DNA of 10,604 bases from CAYUWH01 sp964448615 (lineage in GTDB: Bacteria > Patescibacteriota > Gracilibacteria > Peribacterales > Peribacteraceae), in the NCBI GenBank assembly GCA_964448615.1, contig CAYUWH010000044.1:1-10604 (forward strand), read 5' to 3'. How positions within the stretch are numbered: position 1 is the stretch's first letter; every line of letters begins with the position of its first letter. The notes under the pieces were generated by a model that searched no databases, had not been told where the DNA came from, and saw only the letters and a program-made list of their open reading frames with translations. Positions 6,186 through 10,604 of this stretch are shown here, piece by piece. A program made the position numbers and the translations under genes.

Positions 6186-8717
6186 TCTTTTTCCCGAGTT
6201 TTTTTGCATCGCTCGCATTGACCGAACTACTTTCAGAAATTCAAACACCATGAATGATGCAACCACAAGTAGCAACAGCAATCCCCATTCACTCAGTGTC
6301 AATGGCGTGAGAGAGAACAGCGAATGCAAATCCGTATAGAGCAGCAGGAGATGGAGCAACAGCGGTACGCACACCGCAGCAAGCAACCACCTATTCGAGA
6401 AGAGGCTGGTCCGCCAGACCGGCTGCAATGTGCGGATACTGAAGGTGAAGAGTACTTCGAAGAGGATGGCGTAGGTGAACATCAAGGTCCGTGCCTCATC
6501 AAGCGAAGCACCGTTACGCAATTCCCAGACAAAGAGCCCGAACGAGACGATACACGGAACGACCGCCCCCAGAATCAAGGTGCTCCAGCGTCCGGAGAAA
6601 ATGTGCTCCTTGCGCGAACGCGGCTTGCGCATCATGATGTCCGGCTCCTCGGCCTCCACGGCCAATGCAAGCGCAGGAAGACCGTCCGTCATTAAGTTGA
6701 TCCAGAGAATGTGAATGGGAAGATAGGGCATCGGGAGACCGGCAACAATGACCACCGCAAAGAGTAGTAATTCGTAAAAATTGGTGTGCATCAGGAACAG
6801 AATGAATTTTCGGATGTTATCGTACAAATGCCTGCCCTCGCGCACCGCCTGCACGATCGTGGCGTAGTTGTCATCGGTGAGAACGATGCTCGCGGCTTCG
6901 CGCGCGACTTCGGTACCGTTCTTGCCCATCGCCACGCCGACGTTCGCTCCTTTGAGCGCCGGCGCATCATTCACGCCGTCACCGGACATTGCAACCACTT
7001 CTCCGTTTGCTTGGAGAGCCTCAAGAATACGTAGTTTATGCGCGGGAGACACGCGCGCATACACTCCCACCTCGCGCACGATTTTCTGCAATTGCTCAGG
7101 GGAAAGCGCATCAAGATCCCTCCCTTCCATTCCCCTGCCCTCAATGCCCACGCGCTTGGCGATCGCCATGGCGGTGTCGAGGTTATCACCCGTGATCATC
7201 ACCGTGCGGATACCGGCACGTTTTGCGACCGCGGCAGCTTCGGGAATGCCGACACGGGGAGGATCTTCCATTCCCACCAACCCCACGAAGCGCGTCTGAC
7301 CTCCCTGCCTTACCGCGCATCCCAACACGCGCAATCCGCGTGAAGCCATTTCTTTATTATGCTGCAAGACAGTGGCGTTGTGGACCTGGGAGCACAGTGA
7401 CACGATTTTCTCGGGCGCGCCTTTCAGGAACACCAGGGAATCTCCGGAGGCACTTTTGTGCCTCGTTTGCATGTATTTCTCCTCGGAGGTAAACGGCACC
7501 TCCTCTTCGTCAATGTCCAATCTCTCAACCCCCTTTTCCTGTGCCGCCTCCAGAAGACCAATTTCAGTGGGATCCCCAAGATCCGGCAGCTTCGCGCGAT
7601 TGCAGGACGCGGCAATTTGCACCAATAACGTTTCTTCTTTTTTGGCATCCGGATGCGAAGACGGAAGATCAACCCACAGCTCGCGCACTTTCATCCGGTT
7701 CTCCGTAATCGTGCCGGTTTTATCAGAACAGATTATCGTCACGGATCCGAGCGTTTCCAACGATTGCAGCTTACGAACGATCACGTTGGCCTTGGTCATG
7801 CGTCGCACGCCGAGTGCCAGACAAACGGTGACCACGGCAGGCAAGCCTTCAGGCACGGCGGATACCGCAAGGCTCACACCGAAAATCAATACCTCCAGTA
7901 ACGACATGCCGCGCCATAATCCGAGCAATACAAGCAGTGCGCACAAGGCCAGCACAAAGACGCCAATCATCTTGCTCAGATGTTCCATACGTTCTTCCAA
8001 TGGGGTCTTCTGTGTTTTTGCCTCGCTCACCAATTGTGCAACTTGACCTATTTGCGTATGGATTCCCGTAGACGTGATGACGTATTCGCCTGATCCGCGC
8101 GTGACGAGTGTTCCGGCGAATACCATGCTCGTCTGGTCAGCGATGGGCGTTCCCTCGGCTACTTCTTGTAACTGCTTTGCGTCAGGCAATGATTCCCCCG
8201 TCAAACTCGATTCATTCATTTCGAGATGAGACACCACAATGAGGCGTCCATCAGCGGAAATACGATCGCCCGCTTCGATGATCACGACATCGCCTCGCAC
8301 CAGTTCGCGCGAAGGAACAATGCACTCCTGTCCGTCTCTGCGTACGCGACAATGGGGAGATGAGAGCTTCTGCAAGCCGGAGATTGCTTCTTCCGCTTTG
8401 TATTCTTGCACAAAGCCCAGCACGGCATTGAGCAGCAAGATCGCGAAAATAATGAAGGCATCAAAGAAGCTGCGGATCGTGATTTCTTCTCCTTCAAAAA
8501 ACGGCATGAATCCCGCGATAAGCAATGCGCCGATCAGGATGAAGACGAGAATGTCATTGAATTGACGCAAAAACAGCAGAAGGAGCGACTGCTTCTTTTG
8601 GGGAAGCTCGTTCCATCCATCTTCCGCCCTCCGGCGATCAACCTCAGTTTCCGCGATACCTTGCGGGGAACTCTTGATTGCTTGCAGTACTGATTCGATG
8701 GATTCAAAGTAATACAT
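6174..8717 (-). CDS. P-type cation ATPase, Ca2+-transporting (PacL/SERCA-like, P2 class)
   Basis: This 847-aa protein contains the full P-type ATPase set: actuator-domain TGES (173-176), the phosphorylated aspartate D332 in SDKTGT, nucleotide-binding KGAPE (432-436), TGD (509-511) and GDGVNDAP (579-586). About ten membrane spans are seen, two in each of the pairs at 48-70/85-102 and 252-268/277-300, and six after residue 636. Ion-site residues match Ca2+ pumps: VPEGLP in M4 (288-293), N646-FY-E649 in M5, NLMTDGLP in M6 (N674, D678) and E754 in the M8 region. It uses ATP to move cations, most likely Ca2+, out of the cytoplasm. The N-terminal cation-ATPase domain (ESIESVLQAIKSSPQG) is present. 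ATG 8717 is the chosen start; no Shine-Dalgarno is visible. The gene is divergent from the ROK kinase with 12 bp between start codons. Mn2+ or Na+ cannot be excluded as substrates. Confidence 0.92.
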   Translation of the reverse strand: MYYFESIESVLQAIKSSPQGIAETEVDRRRAEDGWNELPQKKQSLLLLFLRQFNDILVFILIGALLIAGFMPFFEGEEITIRSFFDAFIIFAILLLNAVLGFVQEYKAEEAISGLQKLSSPHCRVRRDGQECIVPSRELVRGDVVIIEAGDRISADGRLIVVSHLEMNESSLTGESLPDAKQLQEVAEGTPIADQTSMVFAGTLVTRGSGEYVITSTGIHTQIGQVAQLVSEAKTQKTPLEERMEHLSKMIGVFVLALCALLVLLGLWRGMSLLEVLIFGVSLAVSAVPEGLPAVVTVCLALGVRRMTKANVIVRKLQSLETLGSVTIICSDKTGTITENRMKVRELWVDLPSSHPDAKKEETLLVQIAASCNRAKLPDLGDPTEIGLLEAAQEKGVERLDIDEEEVPFTSEEKYMQTRHKSASGDSLVFLKGAPEKIVSLCSQVHNATVLQHNKEMASRGLRVLGCAVRQGGQTRFVGLVGMEDPPRVGIPEAAAVAKRAGIRTVMITGDNLDTAMAIAKRVGIEGRGMEGRDLDALSPEQLQKIVREVGVYARVSPAHKLRILEALQANGEVVAMSGDGVNDAPALKGANVGVAMGKNGTEVAREAASIVLTDDNYATIVQAVREGRHLYDNIRKFILFLMHTNFYELLLFAVVIVAGLPMPYLPIHILWINLMTDGLPALALAVEAEEPDIMMRKPRSRKEHIFSGRWSTLILGAVVPCIVSFGLFVWELRNGASLDEARTLMFTYAILFEVLFTFSIRTLQPVWRTSLFSNRWLLAAVCVPLLLHLLLLYTDLHSLFSLTPLTLSEWGLLLLLVVASFMVFEFLKVVRSMRAMQKNSGKRLAI

Positions 8718-8729
8718 AAAATCGGGCGG

Positions 8730-9620
8730 ATGTCTGCTACAGTCTACCTTGCTATGCCTGCAAGTTCCATCATTGGTATTGATTTGGGCGGAACAAAAAC
8801 CGCGATCGCCCGGTACGATGCTTCCCGCTTTACACTAGAAACAGAGGTGCGCATGCCGACGCGCAAAGGTGAAGGATTTTCCCAAGTCTTGGAGGATATT
8901 GTGACGGCCGTGGAGAAGATGCGGACAACAGATACGATCGCGGTGGGCATCGGAGTTCCCGGCCTGGTGCGACAACCGCAAGGCACGCTGCTGACCGCAC
9001 CGAACATCGGCAATAGCAGCAACGTGGATGTGAAGAACATCCTGGAGAAGAGATTGAACCTTCCCGTGTTCGTGGATAATGATGCGAACTGCTTTACGTT
9101 GGCGGAAGCACGGCTGGGAGCCGCGAAGAATCACAAAGTCGTCGTCGGCATCACATTCGGCACAGGAGTGGGAGGCGGGATCGTGATGGACGGCCATCTC
9201 TATCGCGGCGCCAACGGGTTTGCGGCGGAGATCGGACACATGCTGCTCGTTCCGGGCAAGCCTCCGTTTAAAACCGATTACATGCGTGGCGAAGTCGAGC
9301 AATTCCTCTCGGGAACCGCTTTCGGCAAACGCTGCCTCGATGCAACCGATCCCGAAGAATATCTGAGCGGCGCCGTCTGCGAGTTCATGCATCCGGACGT
9401 GTGGAAGGAAATCGCCTGGCTCTGCACCTCCATCAGCCATCTTCTCGATCCCGATGCATTTGTCTTCGGGGGATCCGCCGGTCACGCCTTCAAGCCGCAT
9501 CTCGAAGAGATTCGCAAAGAACAGATCAATTGGATGCTTCCGGGCGCCCCGATTCCGGATATTTACATTGCAGAACTCAAAAACTCGGCGACGTTGGGCG
9601 CAGCCTTGTTGGCGGGGTGA
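8730..9620 (+). CDS. ROK-family sugar kinase (glucokinase-like) lacking the zinc-binding cysteines
   Basis: The 296-aa protein has the ROK/actin-like ATPase fold: IGIDLGGTKTAIARYD (residues 15-30, phosphate 1), GIGVPG (73-78), VDNDAN with the catalytic base D118 (115-120), GTGVGGGIV (144-152) and the AAEIGH sugar-binding E167/H170. The family normally follows this with C-x-C-G-x2-G-C-x-E, a zinc site; here the segment is PFKTDYMRGEVEQFLSGTAF, which keeps E and SG but has no Cys. The likely reaction is ATP-dependent phosphorylation of glucose or a related hexose (N-acetylmannosamine and mannose kinases are also in this family); the substrate cannot be fixed. ATG 8730 has only GGGCGG directly before it; the in-frame ATG 8754 (MPASSIIGIDLGG) is a good alternative. 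The stop is TGA 9618-9620, followed at once by a palindromic repeat. Confidence 0.88.
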   Translation: MSATVYLAMPASSIIGIDLGGTKTAIARYDASRFTLETEVRMPTRKGEGFSQVLEDIVTAVEKMRTTDTIAVGIGVPGLVRQPQGTLLTAPNIGNSSNVDVKNILEKRLNLPVFVDNDANCFTLAEARLGAAKNHKVVVGITFGTGVGGGIVMDGHLYRGANGFAAEIGHMLLVPGKPPFKTDYMRGEVEQFLSGTAFGKRCLDATDPEEYLSGAVCEFMHPDVWKEIAWLCTSISHLLDPDAFVFGGSAGHAFKPHLEEIRKEQINWMLPGAPIPDIYIAELKNSATLGAALLAG

Positions 9621-9702
9621 CCCCCCTCAACCCCAACCCTTCTCACTGCCTGCCCTGAGCCTGTCGAATGGGAGGGCAGGGAGAGGGACGGGGTGAGGGG
9701 TA
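9621..9702. repeat. Imperfect palindromic intergenic repeat with nested GAGCCTGTCGAA element
   Basis: CCCCTCAACCCCAACCCTTCTC on the left is complementary, imperfectly, to GAGAGGGACGGGGTGAGGGG on the right, and an inner CTGCCCT/AGGGCAG stem (9649-9655 with 9673-9679) closes a loop. The loop region contains CCCTGAGCCTGTCGAATGGG (9653-9672), close to a palindromic motif that I recall as common in bacterial genomes (CCTGAGCCTGTCGAAGG). The general form, ccctca outside and a ccttctc-type stem inside, is like the element at 4230-4358. It has no ORF and sits at the 3' end of the ROK gene. Confidence 0.65.
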
Positions 9703-9707
9703 GATAT

Positions 9708-9740
9708 AAGAAAGCAGCTGACCTTGGTAAGGTCAGCTGC
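9708..9740 (-). terminator. Perfect 12-bp hairpin, terminator of the small gene (possibly bidirectional)
   Basis: GCAGCTGACCTT (9714-9725) and AAGGTCAGCTGC (9729-9740) pair perfectly around a 3-nt loop. On the minus strand the hairpin is followed by TTTCTT (9713-9708), and it starts 5 nt after the stop of the small gene at 9746. On the plus strand it is followed by GGCTTT, so it may also end ROK transcripts. Confidence 0.7.
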
Positions 9741-9745
9741 GGCTT

Positions 9746-9994
9746 TCAGGGCTCACCCAAGGGCAATCCGTAAAATAAAGTCCCTGTGCTTCTCGGTGCT
9801 TTTTTTGCCCGGCGCTTCTTCTGAGGAGTGCTCGTCGAATCCTGCTGACGAGCGTTACGAACGAATTCCACCACTTGCTGGAAAAGCTGCTCGTCATCGG
9901 CCAGTGCCGTATAAAAATCGGCGTCAGCACCGACTTTCTGGCCAGTTTTGAGCATTTTGCTCAGCGGCTCAGGATCGATTGGTTCCTGTGACAC
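9746..9994 (-). CDS. Small protein of unknown function, acidic N-part and basic tail
   Basis: The 82-aa product is not recognised. Residues 1-50 are acidic and probably helical (LADDEQLFQQVVEFVRNARQ); residues 53-70 are a flexible, strongly basic segment (STPQKKRRAKKAPRS); the end is TGTLFYGLPLGEP. There is no signal peptide or membrane span. The start is GTG 9994-9992, decided by AAGGAG (10005-10000) at normal spacing; an overlapping ATG at 9996 is in another frame that stops within 12 codons. It has its own promoter and a hairpin terminator, so it is a monocistronic unit with signals stronger than its neighbours'. The basic tail could bind nucleic acid, but this is only a guess. Confidence 0.7.
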   Translation of the reverse strand: MSQEPIDPEPLSKMLKTGQKVGADADFYTALADDEQLFQQVVEFVRNARQQDSTSTPQKKRRAKKAPRSTGTLFYGLPLGEP

Positions 9995-9997
9995 ATG

Positions 9998-10005
9998 TTC
10001 TCCTT
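9998..10005 (-). promoter_or_regulatory. Shine-Dalgarno sequence of the small gene
   Basis: AAGGAGAA on the minus strand, with the AAGGAG core at 10005-10000 and 5 nt between it and the GTG start. It is the only strong Shine-Dalgarno found before a CDS in this window and it decides the GTG start. Confidence 0.75.
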
Positions 10006-10041
10006 TTTCCCACTAGAACGGTGCCTTGAAAGAGCAAAGAA

Positions 10042-10069
10042 TTTTTACACTGAATCGCTTTAATGTCAA
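10042..10069 (-). promoter_or_regulatory. Sigma-70-type promoter of the small gene
   Basis: On the minus strand a perfect TTGACA (10069-10064) is followed after 16 bp by TAAAAA (10047-10042), a 4/6 match to the -10 box. The transcript would start near 10035, giving a leader of about 40 nt before GTG 9994. The -35 box starts 1 bp after the palindrome at 10071-10098. Confidence 0.6.
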
Positions 10070-10070
10070 T

Positions 10071-10098
10071 GTAACAGCGACGCCGACGTCGCTGTTAC
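10071..10098. other. Perfect 12-bp inverted repeat: hairpin or operator
   Basis: GTAACAGCGACG (10071-10082) and CGTCGCTGTTAC (10087-10098) flank CCGA. One arm includes the stop codon of the M23 gene (10097-10095), so it could be a 3'-end hairpin of that transcript, but no T run follows on the minus strand. The other arm abuts the -35 box of the small gene, so it could instead be an operator. Both roles are inference. Confidence 0.6.
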
Positions 10099-10604
10099 GT
10101 ATGTCTCGCAGGATTCTTCAGATACTGATTTGCCGTAAATTCCATCGCGAGATATTCCTGTGCGAAGTCTGAATACGTCGCATCGAAGTGGAGATCTTGA
10201 TCGAGCCACAGGCGCGTGAATTCCGTCACGTCGATGGCGCCGTCGTACCCGTTGTCTTTGTTCTGGACGATGCCGTTCTTCATGATTTTGTATGTCCAAT
10301 GCAGATGCGGCGCGGTGCAGAAGCCGCTTTTGCCGCTTTTGGCGATCGGATCACCCTGATACACAATTTGCCCCTCCGTCACGAGAACTTCGGAGAGATG
10401 CGCCAGGATGCTGCGGCGCTTGGGTTCATCGATCACCAGGTATAGGCCGTAGTTCTTCGCTCCGTCATCGTGTATGGCTGCCACGCCATCATGCGGCGCG
10501 TAGATGATGGTTCCTTCTGCAAGGCCGAAATCGATGCCGTTGTGACCGGCGTAGCCGAACTGACTATAAATCTCCGGACTCTGTCCGAAGCCTTGGGTAA
10601 TGAG
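10095..10604 (-). CDS. M23 (LytM-type) metallopeptidase domain protein, C-terminal part (5' end outside window)
   Basis: The frame is open from the window edge to the TAA at 10097-10095, giving 169 visible residues. Zinc and catalytic residues of peptidase family M23 are present: H21-NGI-D25 in GYAGHNGIDFG, the H69 of ILAHLSEV, and H100-L-H102 in APHLHW. Glycine-rich strands around APHDGVAA and YQGDPIAKSGKSG fit the LytM beta-sheet core. Such enzymes cut peptide cross-links of peptidoglycan outside the membrane; the signal peptide or anchor would be in the missing N-terminal part. A 65-residue C-terminal extension (NGIVQNKDNGYDG...) includes an Asp-rich DVTEF...LDQDLHFD segment after the domain. 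A GTG at 10484 is internal to the domain and not a start. Confidence 0.85.
   Translation of the reverse strand, partial: LITQGFGQSPEIYSQFGYAGHNGIDFGLAEGTIIYAPHDGVAAIHDDGAKNYGLYLVIDEPKRRSILAHLSEVLVTEGQIVYQGDPIAKSGKSGFCTAPHLHWTYKIMKNGIVQNKDNGYDGAIDVTEFTRLWLDQDLHFDATYSDFAQEYLAMEFTANQYLKNPARHT

Noticed and set aside
9401..9696. Plus-strand frames of 80-85 codons across the ROK 3' end
   Set aside because: They overlap the ROK gene out of frame and run into the palindromic repeat; there is no start signal and no domain.

Overview
The window looks like a chromosomal segment of a small-genome uncultivated bacterium, possibly from the Candidate Phyla Radiation (Peregrinibacteria/Peribacteria-like). 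This is inferred from gene style and not proven: moderately high GC, compact single-gene units, scarce Shine-Dalgarno sequences and no recognised housekeeping marker. TGA is used as a stop (methyltransferase, nuclease, ROK kinase, small protein), so the recoded TGA=Gly code of Gracilibacteria/Absconditabacteria is excluded. No phage, transposase, CRISPR, tRNA or rRNA is visible.

Layout. (1) 1-1214: the 3' part of a class I SAM-dependent methyltransferase (+) converges, 3 nt apart, on a stand-alone RecB/Cas4-like PD-(D/E)XK nuclease (-). (2) 1394-4159: a secreted protein of about 921 aa made almost entirely of 23 tandem units of about 38 aa with a curlin-like N-x5-Q-x-G pattern. Its mature part contains no Lys or Arg. 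A strong intrinsic terminator follows it. (3) 4230-4358: a composite palindromic repeat (REP/MITE-like). (4) 4369-8717, all on the minus strand: a Ca2+-type P-type ATPase, then an ECF-like sigma factor with its own promoter and terminator, then a membrane fatty-acid desaturase with an unusual coiled-coil tail. (5) 8730-9620 (+): a ROK-family sugar kinase without the family's zinc cysteines, divergent from the ATPase with start codons 12 bp apart. (6) 9621-9746: a second palindromic repeat and a perfect hairpin. (7) 9746-10604 (-): a small unknown protein with the only clear Shine-Dalgarno in the window, its promoter beside a perfect 12-bp palindrome, and the 3' part of an M23 (LytM) peptidase.

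Working together. Most genes concern the cell envelope (fibre-like secreted protein, ion pump, lipid desaturase, peptidoglycan peptidase), but terminators and private promoters separate them. I see neighbours rather than one operon. The most interesting locus is the Lys/Arg-free repeat protein, a candidate surface fibre or amyloid-like beta-solenoid. No secretion or assembly partner for it is visible here.
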